This document shows, in pieces, positions 38,120 through 48,580 of a stretch of DNA of 64,000 nt. Made by a program: the position numbers and the translations under genes. The notes below the pieces were generated by a model. It saw only the letters and a list, made by a program, of their open reading frames with translations, had not been told where the DNA came from and searched no databases. Numbering within the stretch: the first letter of the stretch is position 1; each line of letters begins with the position of its first letter. This DNA is from Pseudomonas benzenivorans (GTDB lineage: Bacteria; Pseudomonadota; Gammaproteobacteria; Pseudomonadales; Pseudomonadaceae), in contig NZ_CP137892.1 in assembly GCF_033547155.1 (NCBI RefSeq), forward strand, positions 3,596,001 through 3,660,000. Direction: 5' to 3'.

Positions 38120-38559
38120 GCCCGCATAAACAGAGTGGCATGGTATTAGTCGTCAGCTTGTTGCTGCTGTTGATGCTGACCCTGATTGCCATCAGCGCGG
38201 CCAACCAGTCCAGCCTGCAGCTGCGTATCGCATCCAACAGCGAACAACAGAACGCCGCCTTCCAGGCAGCCGAATCTGGCCTCCAGCAGTGGACCGCCGA
38301 ATACTTCGGCGCCGCTGATAACTCTGCCTTCCCTGACGACTGGAGCGATCAAGTGGTAGGTAGCGCGAGGACTGGCTATCCCGCTGAGCAGTCAACCGTG
38401 GTCACCACCTATTCCGGCCCCTGTCCAGGCTCTGGCATCGGGCGCGTTTCACTCAACTGCTTCAGTCTACGTAGTACGGGCCAGGTCTGCGACTCAGGCA
38501 ACTGCACGGCGACAGCCATTCACCTCCAAGGCGGCCAGCGTCGCCAACTCAGCCAGTGA
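38116..38559 (+). CDS. pilX: Minor pilin PilX
   Basis: A 147-residue PilX. The leader MSPHKQSG is followed by MVLVVSLLLLLMLTLIAIS. Glutamate is missing at +5, as in PilX and GspK proteins that sit at the pilus tip. SNSEQQNAAFQAAESGLQQ near residues 38-56 is the family signature. Cysteines in the C-terminal half could form two disulfides. It is shorter than the P. aeruginosa protein (about 195 residues, from memory). Four-base overlap with pilW; the stop lies 47 bases before the pilY1 ATG. Confidence 0.9.
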   Translation: MSPHKQSGMVLVVSLLLLLMLTLIAISAANQSSLQLRIASNSEQQNAAFQAAESGLQQWTAEYFGAADNSAFPDDWSDQVVGSARTGYPAEQSTVVTTYSGPCPGSGIGRVSLNCFSLRSTGQVCDSGNCTATAIHLQGGQRRQLSQ

Positions 38560-38606
38560 ATGCGCCCCGAACACTCTGTGACCCTGGACGGTCAAGGAAT
38601 AGCAAA

Positions 38607-41600
38607 ATGAACAACAAACACTTCCTACGCACCATGCTGTCCTCTGCCCTCGCCTGCAGCCTCATCCTGCACAGTGCATTCACTCAGGCGGACGATACCG
38701 AGATTTTCTTCAGCAGCCCGGATACCAGCACAGAGGTGGCCAGGCCCAATGTGCTGTTCATTCTCGACAACTCAGGCTCCATGAACTGGGGGCTGACCAC
38801 TAACAATAACGCCACAGGTGGCGCCAAGTCGCGACTCACGGTACTCAAGGAGTCGTTCTCCGACATCCTCGGCAACACCAGCGGCATCAATGCCGGCATC
38901 ATGGTGCTCAACTCACGCAGCGAATACGGCAACAGCCGTTTCATGTACCCGGTCACCAACATCGATCAGACCGTCCCGTCGAGCAATACCCTACCAGCCA
39001 ACACCGGAGGCATCCTCGTCTCCGGGGATGATGCCACTCAAGCCACCTCTCCGCTGGGCGCTGCAGTGACGGATGCCCCGACTCTGGTGATGGGACAGAT
39101 CACCACCAGCAACACCGTGGCCGGCAGCGCCACCAGCACACTGACCACCAACGGCATCTATTTCCGCAAGACCGTCAGCGGCAGCGACTATGCTTGCAGG
39201 ATGAGCGCACCCAGCCGCACCACGGCTTCCGCCTGCTACGGCGAAGCGAGTCGGACCTCCGACAACCTGAGAACATCGGAAGTCATGTTCTTGTTCCAAG
39301 GCCTCAGTATTCCAGCCAACGCTACTGTTACTGATGCCTACATTTCCATGACGCCAACCAACAACCAGAACAACCGGAACCCGTCCGTTTCGGTTCGCAT
39401 CCAGAACAGCAAGGCACCCGCCGCTCTAAACGACAGTAACCTCATCGGCAACCGAACCTACCTCAGTCCAGACCCTGCTTCGATCAATACATCGGGCGGG
39501 TGGTCAAACGGCTACCCGGTACAGATCGATGTCACCTCGCAAGTGACTGCGCTGCGCAGCACCGCCCCTGCCGCCGACCCAATCACCGGCCTGCTTGCCC
39601 GACTCTACGTGGGCGGCAACAGGGACTACAACATTTGCACGGCCGGGTCCTGCATGCCGCAACTGGTCGTAACCTACACGACCACGGCTAGCGCCAATGA
39701 AACCCGCATGACCGCCTTGCGCTTCCAGGATGTGGCCATTCCAGCCGGAGCCACGGTCACATCGGCCAGCATCAGCTTCGTCCCTGCAGCGACCAGCACC
39801 GGCGGCAACGCCACCTTCGAGGTGCGCGCAGAAAATACCAGCAATGCCAACATCTTCGCTGCGGGCACCAACCTGGAAACCCGCACCAAGACCCTACCGG
39901 TGGACTGGGTAGCACCCGACTGGGTAGCAGCACCCACCCCGGCCCATATCGCAGGGCCGGACGTCACCAGTTTGGTACAGAACATCGTCAGCAGCAGTGG
40001 CTGGTGCGGCAACAATGCCATGGCTTTCTATATCACCCCTAAAGCCGGCAACACCAGCAACCGCGTGGCCTACAGCATCGACGGCGCGGGTGGCCTGCAA
40101 CCGATCCTCAATATCAGCTACACCGGCGGCACCAGTGGCTGCATCAACCCGATCATCGAGTTACGTGTCAGCGCCGAGAAAAACGATGCCTATGAGAACC
40201 GCAACGGTAATGTCAGCGTCGCAGCCAACACACTACCCCTTGATCGCGCCGTAATCGCGGCCCGCTTCGAGCAGGTTAGAGTCAATCGCAACGCCACCAT
40301 CATGGACGCAAAGTTGTTTGTGACACCGTCCAATACCATTGCCTCGCCCAGTGTCAGCTCCTCGATCAGCGTGGAAAATGCCGACAATTCGGCTGCACTC
40401 ACCTCGGACAGCTACAACCTAACGAGCCGTAGCAAGTCCTCGACCAGCACTTGCGCTTTCAACTCAGCCAATGGCGGCTGGACTGCTGGACAAGCGGTCA
40501 TCTGCACCTCCCCTACCCTGGCCAGCAACCTTAACTCGGTATTTGCTCGCTCTAGCTGGGCCGCCAACAATGCTCTGACAGTGTTCCTAGAGCAGGCCAG
40601 CGACTCCAGCCTGGATGCCGTTGCCTATGAGCAGAACCCCTCGCAAAGCATCAAGCTCCGCCTCAAGATCCAGAGCGGAGGCTTGGCCGATCAGGGTACC
40701 CGCACGGTACGAGACGATATGGTCGCCAGTGTGAACAGCATGTTTGCCGAGAACAGCACCCCCATCGTCCCGACCCTCTACGACGCGGCACGCTACCTGC
40801 GCGGCGAAACCAGTCGAGCCACCCCTATCACCACGTCCTGCCAACCCACTCATATGGTGCTGCTGACCGATGGTCAAGCCAACGGCAACACCACTGCGGC
40901 GAAAACCGGCATTGGCAGCATCGTGGGGGGAAGCTGTACCGGCGATGCCAGTGACGATGGCGAGCAGTGCGCACGAACCCTCGCCACCTACTTGGCCAAC
41001 AATGATCAGCTGAGCAGCCTTGCGGGTGACAACAAGGTTACGACTCACACCGTAGGCTTTGCCCTGGATGCCAGCGGAGAAACGGCCAGCGCCAATATCA
41101 GGAAATTCCTGCAAGACATCGCCACCAATGGCGGAGGCTCTTTCAACACCGCAGCCAATGCTGGTGAGTTAACCAAGGCCTTCAACAAGATCATTGGCGA
41201 AGTACTGGCCACCGACACCACCTTCGTCAGTGCGTCCGCCCCGGTCAACACCTTCAACCGCCAGGACAACAAGGACGAGCTGTACTTCTCCCTGTTCCGC
41301 CCGGCCGCCACCGACCGCTGGGCAGGTAACCTGAAGCGCTACCGCATGGCCACCGTCGACGGCAACGCCTTTATCGTGGACGTCGATGGCTCACCTGCCA
41401 TCGACCCGCTCACAGGCTTCTTCCGCACCAGTGCACGCAGTTGGTGGTCCACCGGCAACGATGGCAGCACAGTCGCTGCAGGTGGTGCGGCCTCCAGACT
41501 GCCGGCTCCGAGCAGCCGAGTCCTGCTGACTAACGTCACGGCCAACAGCAACGCCCTGACTGCCATCAGCGAGAACAATACCGAACTGACGGCGGCTAAG

Positions 41601-43241
41601 TTGGGGGTAAACACCGCCACAGAGCGAACCGCGCTGATCGACTACATCCGCGGCCTAGAGAATGGTGTGGCGCGCAAGAGCATCGGCGACCCCATCCACG
41701 CCACCCCTAGCCTGGTGACCTATGGCTGCAATGCCACCGATACCTCGGGCAACTGCAGCAGTGATGTACAGAGCGCAATCTTCGGTACCAACGAAGGCTT
41801 CGTGCAGATGTTCGATACCAATACCGGCGCTGAGCAATTCGCCTTCATGCCGGAAATCCTGCTCCCCAACGTCAAACGACTGATGGCCAACGAAGCCATC
41901 AAGAGTTCGACCGAGGAAACTCGCCAATACGGCATGGATAACACCGTTACCGTCTGGGCCAACGATGAGAACGGCAATGGCGTGATCCGCTCAGGCGGCA
42001 GCGTCGAATCGGGCGAGTTCGTCTATGCCTACGCCACCATGGGTCGAGGTGGTCGCAACATCTACGCCTTGGATATCAGCACCCCAACCTCACCGCGCCT
42101 CCTCTGGACCATCAAGGGTGGCAGCACCGCTGGTTTCGCTCGCCTTGGCCAGACGTGGTCGGCCCCGGTGCGTACCAAGATGACGATCGGCACGACCGAC
42201 ACCGACGTACTGGTATTCGGTGGCGGTTATGACCCGGATCAGGACAACGCCACTGTAAGGACGGTAGATGACCAGGGTAACGACCTCTATGTTGTGAACG
42301 CCCGCACCGGAGCACTGATCTGGTCGGCCTCTGGTGCCGGCATCAGCGGCATGAACTACAGCATTCCCAGTGGAGTCAGCGTGATCAGCCTGCAGTCTGA
42401 TGGTAATGGCAACACCGTCACCGACCCGCAAGGTCGTGCAGGGCAGATATTCGTGGGTGACATGGGCGGTCAAGTCTGGCGCTTCCATGTCCATAACGGC
42501 CAGAGCGGAACAGCCCTGATCACCGGAGGCATCTTTGCCAGCATTGCGGGTAACGATGAGGCCGGCGCACGGCGCTTCTACCATGAGCCGGAAATAGCCC
42601 TGCTCGGCGTGAACAATAACCTCAGCCTGACCGTCAATATTGGCTCTGGCTATCGCGGGCACCCGCTGAACACCCAGATCGATGATCGTTTCTACTCGTT
42701 CCGCACCGAAAACCTGAGCACCACCGGCGGCGTACTGAGGGAGTCGGACATGTACGACGCCACCAGTCTGACGAGTGCAACAGCAGCCCAAACCGAAGCG
42801 GTACTGGCGGCTGATGGCTGGTATATCCGCTTGACTCGTGATGGTGAAAAGGTACTTTCACGGCCACTCGCTGTGAACGGGCAACTGCTGTTCAACACCT
42901 ATGAACCCAAAAGTGCCAGTGACGCATGCAAGGCAGCTTTCGGCGTGACTCGCGCCTATCGCGTCAACCTGCTCAACTCGACTGCAGTCGACACCCACCG
43001 CGAGGTCGTAATCACAGGTAGCAGCCTGCCCTCTAACCCTCAGTTGTACTGCAAAGGCAACAGCTGCTGGGCCTACAACGACCCCTCGCAACTGATTCCT
43101 ACCAGCGACGACTCCGGCGGTAGCGATGATCAATGCGCAGCATCTGCCAACCCAGAGAAGTGCCGCTGCGATAAGGACCCATATTGTGAGTGGATGCCAA
43201 GCACTCCCAGAACATACTGGACAGACGAGAAGGCCGAGTAA
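38607..43241 (+). CDS. pilY1: Pilus tip adhesin/mechanosensor PilY1, long form
   Basis: A 1544-residue exported protein, against about 1160 in P. aeruginosa from memory. A signal peptide ends near residue 28 (SAFTQA). A von Willebrand A fold begins with VLFILDNSGSMNWG (metal site D54-x-S-x-S). It is then interrupted at about 185-690 by three related beta-rich repeats, each with a pattern like LRFQDVAIPAGATVTSASISF, and resumes with HMVLLTDGQANG near 750. The C-terminal beta propeller (about 880-1480) carries a calcium-loop-like DPDQDNATVRTVDD near 1209. A cysteine-rich tail ends the protein. ATG 38607 gives the signal peptide; GTG 38556 is an alternative. Confidence 0.93.
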   Translation: MNNKHFLRTMLSSALACSLILHSAFTQADDTEIFFSSPDTSTEVARPNVLFILDNSGSMNWGLTTNNNATGGAKSRLTVLKESFSDILGNTSGINAGIMVLNSRSEYGNSRFMYPVTNIDQTVPSSNTLPANTGGILVSGDDATQATSPLGAAVTDAPTLVMGQITTSNTVAGSATSTLTTNGIYFRKTVSGSDYACRMSAPSRTTASACYGEASRTSDNLRTSEVMFLFQGLSIPANATVTDAYISMTPTNNQNNRNPSVSVRIQNSKAPAALNDSNLIGNRTYLSPDPASINTSGGWSNGYPVQIDVTSQVTALRSTAPAADPITGLLARLYVGGNRDYNICTAGSCMPQLVVTYTTTASANETRMTALRFQDVAIPAGATVTSASISFVPAATSTGGNATFEVRAENTSNANIFAAGTNLETRTKTLPVDWVAPDWVAAPTPAHIAGPDVTSLVQNIVSSSGWCGNNAMAFYITPKAGNTSNRVAYSIDGAGGLQPILNISYTGGTSGCINPIIELRVSAEKNDAYENRNGNVSVAANTLPLDRAVIAARFEQVRVNRNATIMDAKLFVTPSNTIASPSVSSSISVENADNSAALTSDSYNLTSRSKSSTSTCAFNSANGGWTAGQAVICTSPTLASNLNSVFARSSWAANNALTVFLEQASDSSLDAVAYEQNPSQSIKLRLKIQSGGLADQGTRTVRDDMVASVNSMFAENSTPIVPTLYDAARYLRGETSRATPITTSCQPTHMVLLTDGQANGNTTAAKTGIGSIVGGSCTGDASDDGEQCARTLATYLANNDQLSSLAGDNKVTTHTVGFALDASGETASANIRKFLQDIATNGGGSFNTAANAGELTKAFNKIIGEVLATDTTFVSASAPVNTFNRQDNKDELYFSLFRPAATDRWAGNLKRYRMATVDGNAFIVDVDGSPAIDPLTGFFRTSARSWWSTGNDGSTVAAGGAASRLPAPSSRVLLTNVTANSNALTAISENNTELTAAKLGVNTATERTALIDYIRGLENGVARKSIGDPIHATPSLVTYGCNATDTSGNCSSDVQSAIFGTNEGFVQMFDTNTGAEQFAFMPEILLPNVKRLMANEAIKSSTEETRQYGMDNTVTVWANDENGNGVIRSGGSVESGEFVYAYATMGRGGRNIYALDISTPTSPRLLWTIKGGSTAGFARLGQTWSAPVRTKMTIGTTDTDVLVFGGGYDPDQDNATVRTVDDQGNDLYVVNARTGALIWSASGAGISGMNYSIPSGVSVISLQSDGNGNTVTDPQGRAGQIFVGDMGGQVWRFHVHNGQSGTALITGGIFASIAGNDEAGARRFYHEPEIALLGVNNNLSLTVNIGSGYRGHPLNTQIDDRFYSFRTENLSTTGGVLRESDMYDATSLTSATAAQTEAVLAADGWYIRLTRDGEKVLSRPLAVNGQLLFNTYEPKSASDACKAAFGVTRAYRVNLLNSTAVDTHREVVITGSSLPSNPQLYCKGNSCWAYNDPSQLIPTSDDSGGSDDQCAASANPEKCRCDKDPYCEWMPSTPRTYWTDEKAE

Positions 43242-43246
43242 GGTAT

Positions 43247-43624
43247 ATGGACATGAATACACAGAAAGGCTTCACGCTGATCGAGCTGATGATTGCCGTA
43301 GTGATCCTTGCGATCCTGGCGGCGATCGCCATACCCAGCTATACGCAGTACGTTGATCGGGCTGAATGCGAGGATGGCAAGGCACTCATTACCGGCGCAG
43401 CCAACTTTATGGAGCGATATCGTGCCCAGAATGGCGGTAGCTACGCAAACGCCTCATTGAACGGCTTCGGCTCTAACAGCGAGACATTCGGTGTCGTTAT
43501 CACGAACGCCGCAGCAGCCAGCTACACGCTAACGGCCACTGCCCAAGGCCGCCTGAACGGCAACTTGACCCTGACACAAGCCAATGTGAGGGGCGGCAGC
43601 CTTGCAGGTCAATGTAACTGGTAA
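43247..43624 (+). CDS. pilE: Minor pilin PilE
   Basis: A 125-residue prepilin. MDMNTQKG leads into [28 protein letters not shown], then a typical pilin domain with cysteines at about 44 and 123 that could form the C-terminal loop. A start at 43253 (MNTQKG) is equally possible and better spaced from the AAGG ribosome site. The gene begins five bases after pilY1, with no pilY2 between, and is followed by a strong terminator. In P. aeruginosa PilE bridges the minor and major pilins. Confidence 0.9.
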   Translation: MDMNTQKGFTLIELMIAVVILAILAAIAIPSYTQYVDRAECEDGKALITGAANFMERYRAQNGGSYANASLNGFGSNSETFGVVITNAAAASYTLTATAQGRLNGNLTLTQANVRGGSLAGQCNW

Positions 43625-43632
43625 CGCGGTAT

Positions 43633-43676
43633 AAAAAGAAAGAGCCAGCCCCTGCTGGTGTTGGCTCTTTCTTTTT
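43633..43676 (+). terminator. Terminator of the minor pilin operon
   Basis: AAAAAGAAAGAGCCA pairs perfectly with TGGCTCTTTCTTTTT across a 14-base loop, with a T run at the end. The A-rich left arm could also serve ispH on the minus strand. Confidence 0.9.
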
Positions 43677-43758
43677 TCAACTCGACTAACTAGCGCCCTC
43701 GATGAGCACAACGCTATAAGCAACCACCAACGAATACCCGAGGAAACGCACGACCTCG

Positions 43759-44703
43759 TTAAAGCGTCTTGACCCTCAACTCTTTTGGCATCGAGAAGGT
43801 CACATTCTCCGGCCGCCCCTCCAGCTCTTGCTCATCAACGGCCCCCCAGGCCCGCAGCTGGCTGACCACGCCGCGCACCAGCACTTCCGGCGCCGAGGCG
43901 CCGGCGGTGATGCCGATGCCGGAAACACCGTCGAACCATTCGCGCTTGAGGTCTTCGGCGCCGTCGATCAGGTAGGCCGGGGTGCCCATGCGCTCGGCCA
44001 GTTCGCGCAGGCGGTTGGAGTTGGAGCTGTTGGGGCTGCCGACCACCAGCAGCACGTCGCACTCGGCGGCCAGCTGCTTGACCGCGTCCTGGCGGTTCTG
44101 GGTGGCGTAGCAGATGTCGTCCTTGCGCGGGCCGCCGATGTCGGGAAACTTGCGGCGCAGGGCGTCGATCACCTTGCTGGTGTCATCCATCGACAGGGTG
44201 GTCTGGGTGACGAAGGCCAGGGCTTGCGGGTTGCGCACCTGCAGGCGCTGCACGTCCGCCTCGTCCTCCACCAGGTAGATGGCGCCGCCGTTGCTGGCGT
44301 CGTACTGGCCCATGGTGCCCTCGACCTCCGGGTGCCCGGCATGCCCGATGAGGATGCACTCGCGGCCTTCGCGGCTGTAGCGCACCACTTCCATGTGCAC
44401 CTTGGTCACCAGCGGGCAGGTGGCGTCGAACACCTTCAGGCCACGCCGCTCGGCCTCGTTGCGCACCGCCTGGGACACGCCGTGGGCGCTGAAGATGACG
44501 ATGACGTCGTCCGGCACCTGATCCAGCTCCTCGACGAACACCGCGCCGCGGGCGCGCAGGTCCTCGACCACGAACTTGTTGTGCACCACCTCGTGGCGCA
44601 CGTAGATCGGCGGGCCGAACACCTCCAGGGCGCGATTGACGATCTCGATGGCGCGATCGACGCCGGCGCAGAAGCCGCGAGGGTTGGCGAGTTTGATGTG
44701 CAT
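43759..44703 (-). CDS. ispH: 4-hydroxy-3-methylbut-2-enyl diphosphate reductase IspH (LytB)
   Basis: A 314-residue iron-sulfur enzyme, last in the MEP isoprenoid pathway. It makes IPP and DMAPP. The three cluster cysteines are C12 in [12 protein letters not shown]96 in [11 protein letters not shown] and a third near residue 197 in [20 protein letters not shown] near 225 contacts the diphosphate. It is last in the ribF-ileS-lspA-fkpB-ispH operon, an order conserved in gammaproteobacteria. Confidence 0.96.
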   Translation of the reverse strand: MHIKLANPRGFCAGVDRAIEIVNRALEVFGPPIYVRHEVVHNKFVVEDLRARGAVFVEELDQVPDDVIVIFSAHGVSQAVRNEAERRGLKVFDATCPLVTKVHMEVVRYSREGRECILIGHAGHPEVEGTMGQYDASNGGAIYLVEDEADVQRLQVRNPQALAFVTQTTLSMDDTSKVIDALRRKFPDIGGPRKDDICYATQNRQDAVKQLAAECDVLLVVGSPNSSNSNRLRELAERMGTPAYLIDGAEDLKREWFDGVSGIGITAGASAPEVLVRGVVSQLRAWGAVDEQELEGRPENVTFSMPKELRVKTL

Positions 44704-44806
44704 GGGCGTGAATCTCGGCGCGAAGCGGGAATAGGGAGTGTAACGCCGCCCGCAGGCCGCGGGCGAATGGCCACTCAGAGGAACCGGCTGTACGGCCCCG
44801 GAGACC

Positions 44807-45244
44807 TCAGAGCGCCTTGACCTCGATGATTTCCACCTCGAAGCACAGCGTCTTGCCGGCCAGCGGATGGTTGAAATCGATGGTCACCTGGGCCTCGTCG
44901 AAGGCCTTGACCACTCCCGGCAGCTCGGCGTTGGCGGCGTCGTTGAAGATCACCAGCAGGCCTTCGGACAGCTCCATGTCCTGAAACTGCGAACGCGGCA
45001 TCGATTGCACGTTCTGCGGGTTGGGCTGGCCGAAGCCCTGCTCCGGCAGCACCTGCACGGTGCGCTTGTCGCCGGCCTTGAAGCCGAACAACGCGGACTC
45101 GAAACCCGGCAACAGGTTGCCGTCGCCGACCCTGAAGGTGGCCGGGGCTTTGCCTTCGGTGCTGTCCACCACATCGCCGTTTTCCAGCTTGAGGGCGAAA
45201 TGCAGGGTGACTTCCTTGTCCGGGCCGATGCGTAGGTCAGTCAT
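44807..45244 (-). CDS. fkpB: FKBP-type peptidyl-prolyl isomerase (SlpA type)
   Basis: A 145-residue SlpA/FkpB isomerase with the inserted-in-flap chaperone domain. [28 protein letters not shown] (described here by its start and end) spans residues 27-54, and [13 protein letters not shown] marks the flap. It has no signal peptide, so it is cytoplasmic. Start at 45244 gives [12 protein letters not shown] and overlaps the lspA end by eight bases. It may help fold nascent chains; linkage to lspA and ispH is conserved but unexplained. Confidence 0.92.
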   Translation of the reverse strand: MTDLRIGPDKEVTLHFALKLENGDVVDSTEGKAPATFRVGDGNLLPGFESALFGFKAGDKRTVQVLPEQGFGQPNPQNVQSMPRSQFQDMELSEGLLVIFNDAANAELPGVVKAFDEAQVTIDFNHPLAGKTLCFEVEIIEVKAL

Positions 45245-45746
45245 GGGCGACTTCTCCGGACTTGTTGCTCTTGAACATATCCAGCGCCAGGAGGATGGCG
45301 CCGAGGGTGATGGCGGTGTCGGCGAAGTTGAACGCCGGGAAATACCAGCGGTGTTGCCAGTGCACCAGGATGAAATCGACCACATGGCCGAGCAGCACCC
45401 GGTCGACCAGATTGCCCAGGGCGCCGCCGAGTACCAGGGCCAGCGCGGCGGCCAGCCAGGTTTCCTCGGGTTTCAGGCGCTTGAGCCAGATCACCAGCAC
45501 CAGGCTGACCACCAGGGCGACGGCGGCGAAGAACCAGCGCTGCCAGCCGGACGCGCCGGCCAGGAAGCTGAAGGCGGCGCCGGTGTTATAGGCCAGGGTC
45601 CAGCTGAAGTAGTCGGGGATCACCACCACCTGCTGGTAGAGGGTCAGCACATCCTCGACATACAGCTTGCTGGCCTGGTCGACCACGAACACCAATAGGC
45701 TCAGCCACAACCAAGCCAGGCGTCCATAACGGCTGGCATTAGGCAT
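45237..45746 (-). CDS. lspA: Lipoprotein signal peptidase LspA
   Basis: A 169-residue inner-membrane aspartyl protease with four membrane helices that removes lipoprotein signal peptides after lipidation. The catalytic aspartates lie in [10 protein letters not shown] near residue 124 and [10 protein letters not shown] near 143. VVDQASK near residue 25 and YNTGAAFSF near 58 are conserved. It would mature BamD, encoded 16 kb away. Overlaps ileS by eight bases upstream and fkpB by eight downstream. Confidence 0.96.
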   Translation of the reverse strand: MPNASRYGRLAWLWLSLLVFVVDQASKLYVEDVLTLYQQVVVIPDYFSWTLAYNTGAAFSFLAGASGWQRWFFAAVALVVSLVLVIWLKRLKPEETWLAAALALVLGGALGNLVDRVLLGHVVDFILVHWQHRWYFPAFNFADTAITLGAILLALDMFKSNKSGEVAHD

Positions 45747-48570
45747 AGTGGCGAACCTCGCCGGCGCCTTCGATGTTGTCCACGCAGCGCCCGCAGATCT
45801 CCGGGTGCGCCGCATGGCTACCGACGTCCTCACGGTGGTGCCAGCAGCGGCCGCACTTGGCGTGGGCGGACTTGACCACCTTGAGTTTGAGGCCGGCCAC
45901 TTCGGTGTCCACCGCATCGCCCGGCGCATTGGCCAGCGGCGCCAGGCTGGCGGTGGAGGTGATCAGCACGAAACGCAGCTCGTTGCCCAGCTTGTGCAGG
46001 TCGGCGATCAGCGCATCTTCGGCATAGACCGTCACCTCGGCCTGCAGGTTGCCGCCGATGGCCTTGGCGCTGCGCTGGTTCTCCAGCTCCTTGTTCACCG
46101 CCACCTTGACCGCCATGACCCGCTCCCAGAAGGCGCGGTCCAGCTCGAAGCCCTGGGGCAGTTCGCTCAGGCCCTGATACCAGCCGTTGAGCATGACCGA
46201 CTCGTTGCGCTCGCCCGGCAGGTACTGCCAGATCTCGTCGGCGGTGAAGGACAGGATCGGCGCGATCCAACGCACCAGCGCCTCGGCGATATGGAACAGC
46301 GCGGTCTGGCAGGAGCGTCGCGCCACGCTGTTGGCGGCGGTGGTGTACTGACGGTCCTTGATGATGTCGAGGTAGAAGCCGCCCAACTCCTGCACGCAGA
46401 AGTTATGCACCTTCTGGTAGACGTTCCAGAAGCGGTAACTGTCGTAGGCCTCCTCGATCTCGCGTTGCAGCAGCAGGGCACGGTCGACCGCCCAGCGGTC
46501 CAGCGCCAGCATCTCGGTTTCAGGCAGCAAGTGCTGCGCCGGATCGAAGCCGCTGAGGTTGGAGAGCAGGAAGCGCGCGGTGTTGCGGATGCGTCGGTAG
46601 GCGTCGGCACTGCGCTGCAGGATGGTCTTGGACACGGCCATCTCGCCGGAGTAATCGGACGAGGCTACCCACAGGCGCAGGATGTCGGCGCCCAGGCTGT
46701 CGTTGACCTCCTGGGGCGCCACCACGTTGCCCAGGGACTTGGACATCTTGCGGCCGTTCTCGTCGACCACGAAACCATGGGTCAGCAGCGCCTTGTAAGG
46801 CGCGTGGCCGTCGATGGCGCAGCCGGTCAGCAGGGAGGAATGGAACCAGCCGCGGTGCTGGTCGGAACCCTCCAGGTAGAGGTCGGCGCGGGGGCCGCTG
46901 GCATGACCGAGGGAATGCGAGCCGCGCAGCACGTGCCAGTGGGTGGTGCCCGAGTCGAACCAGACGTCCAGGGTGTCGCTGATCTTGTCGTACTGCGCCG
47001 CCTCGTCGCCGAGCAGTTCGGCGGCGTCCAGCTGGAACCAGGCCTCGATGCCCTGCTGCTCGACCCGCTGAGCCACGGCCTCCATCAACTCGGCGGTGCG
47101 CGGGTGCAGCTCGCCGCTTTCCTTGTGCAGGAAGAAGGGGATCGGCACGCCCCAGTTGCGCTGGCGCGAGATGCACCAGTCCGGGCGCCCGGCGATCATG
47201 CCGTGCAGGCGTGCCTGGCCCCAGGCCGGGACGAAGGCGGTTTGTTCGATGCCGGCGATGGCGCGCTCGCGCAGGGTGCTGCCCTGGGCCGACTGCTTGT
47301 CCATGCCGACGAACCACTGCGCGGTGGCGCGGTAGATCAGCGGGGTCTTGTGGCGCCAGCAGTGCATGTAGCTGTGGTTGACCTTCTCGTGGGCCAGCAG
47401 GCAGCCGACCTCGGCGAGCTTGTCGACGATCGCCGGGTTGGCCTTCCAGATGAACTGCCCGCCGAAGAATGGCAGCGACTCGGCGTAGACGCCGTTGCTC
47501 TGCACCGGGTTGAGGATGTCGTCGTTGTGCATGCCGTAGCGCTTGCACGAATGGAAGTCGTCCTCGCCGTAGGCCGGGGCCGAGTGGACGATGCCGGTAC
47601 CGGCGTCCAGGGCCACGTAGTCGGCCAGGTAGATGGGCGAGAAGCGCTCGTAGAAGGGGTGCCGGCAGCGGATCAGCTCCAGTGCCTCGCCCTTGGCCCG
47701 GGCGATCACCTCGCCCTGCAGGCCGTAGCGCTGCAGGCAGCTGTCCACCAGTTCCTCGGCCAGCAGCAGCAGCTTGTCGCCGGTGTCGACCAGGGCGTAG
47801 TCGAACTCCGGATGGACGTTCAGCGCCTGGTTGGCCGGGATGGTCCAGGGCGTGGTGGTCCAGATCACCAGGTAGGCGGTCTTGGCCAGGCCGCTCAGGC
47901 CGAAGGCCGCGGCCAGCTTGTCGGCGTCCTCGACCGGGAAGCCGACATCGATGGTAGGCGATTGCTTGTCGGCGTACTCGACCTCGGCCTCGGCCAGGGC
48001 CGAGCGGCAGTCGAAACACCAGTTGACCGGCTTCAGCCCCTTGAACACGAAGCCCTGCTTGACCATCTCGGCCAGGGCGCGGATCTCGCCGGCCTCGTTG
48101 GCGAACGCCATGGTCTTGTAGGGGTTGTCCCAGTCGCCGAGCACGCCCAGGCGAATGAAGTCGGCCTTCTGCCCTTCGATCTGCTCGGCGGCGTAGGCGC
48201 GGCACAGCTCGCGGGTCTGGTCGGCGGAGAGGTGCTTGCCGTGGGTGGTTTCTACCTTGTGCTCGATCGGCAGGCCGTGGCAGTCCCAACCCGGCACGTA
48301 GGGCGCGTCGAAGCCGGACAGGGTCTTGGAACGGGTGATGATGTCCTTGAGTATCTTGTTGACCGCGTGGCCGATGTGAATGCTGCCGTTGGCGTAGGGC
48401 GGGCCGTCGTGCAGGACGAACTTCGGCCGTCCCTCGCCAATCTGCCGCAGTTTCTGATACAGGCCGATGTCGTTCCAGCGCTGCAGGGTGTGCGGCTCGC
48501 GCTGCGGCAGGCCGGCTTTCATCGGAAACTGGGTATCAGGCAGATTTAGCGTGGCTTTGTAGTCGGTCAT
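45739..48570 (-). CDS. ileS: Isoleucyl-tRNA synthetase
   Basis: A 943-residue class I synthetase. HIGH appears as [10 protein letters not shown] near residue 58 and KMSKS as [10 protein letters not shown] near 602, with a CP1 editing domain between (residues 200-400, including [12 protein letters not shown]). The C-terminal zinc ribbon has [10 protein letters not shown] and CGRC near 900-925. This is the bacterial, mupirocin-sensitive type by length and zinc finger. Start 48570 gives [13 protein letters not shown]. It follows ribF after 10 bases. Confidence 0.97.
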   Translation of the reverse strand: MTDYKATLNLPDTQFPMKAGLPQREPHTLQRWNDIGLYQKLRQIGEGRPKFVLHDGPPYANGSIHIGHAVNKILKDIITRSKTLSGFDAPYVPGWDCHGLPIEHKVETTHGKHLSADQTRELCRAYAAEQIEGQKADFIRLGVLGDWDNPYKTMAFANEAGEIRALAEMVKQGFVFKGLKPVNWCFDCRSALAEAEVEYADKQSPTIDVGFPVEDADKLAAAFGLSGLAKTAYLVIWTTTPWTIPANQALNVHPEFDYALVDTGDKLLLLAEELVDSCLQRYGLQGEVIARAKGEALELIRCRHPFYERFSPIYLADYVALDAGTGIVHSAPAYGEDDFHSCKRYGMHNDDILNPVQSNGVYAESLPFFGGQFIWKANPAIVDKLAEVGCLLAHEKVNHSYMHCWRHKTPLIYRATAQWFVGMDKQSAQGSTLRERAIAGIEQTAFVPAWGQARLHGMIAGRPDWCISRQRNWGVPIPFFLHKESGELHPRTAELMEAVAQRVEQQGIEAWFQLDAAELLGDEAAQYDKISDTLDVWFDSGTTHWHVLRGSHSLGHASGPRADLYLEGSDQHRGWFHSSLLTGCAIDGHAPYKALLTHGFVVDENGRKMSKSLGNVVAPQEVNDSLGADILRLWVASSDYSGEMAVSKTILQRSADAYRRIRNTARFLLSNLSGFDPAQHLLPETEMLALDRWAVDRALLLQREIEEAYDSYRFWNVYQKVHNFCVQELGGFYLDIIKDRQYTTAANSVARRSCQTALFHIAEALVRWIAPILSFTADEIWQYLPGERNESVMLNGWYQGLSELPQGFELDRAFWERVMAVKVAVNKELENQRSAKAIGGNLQAEVTVYAEDALIADLHKLGNELRFVLITSTASLAPLANAPGDAVDTEVAGLKLKVVKSAHAKCGRCWHHREDVGSHAAHPEICGRCVDNIEGAGEVRHYA

Positions 48571-48580
48571 CTCAGGCTCT

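Noticed and set aside
45748..48549. 933-codon open frame opposite ileS
   Set aside because: Low-complexity composition rich in G, A, V, L, Q and H, with no domain; ileS on the other strand is certain.
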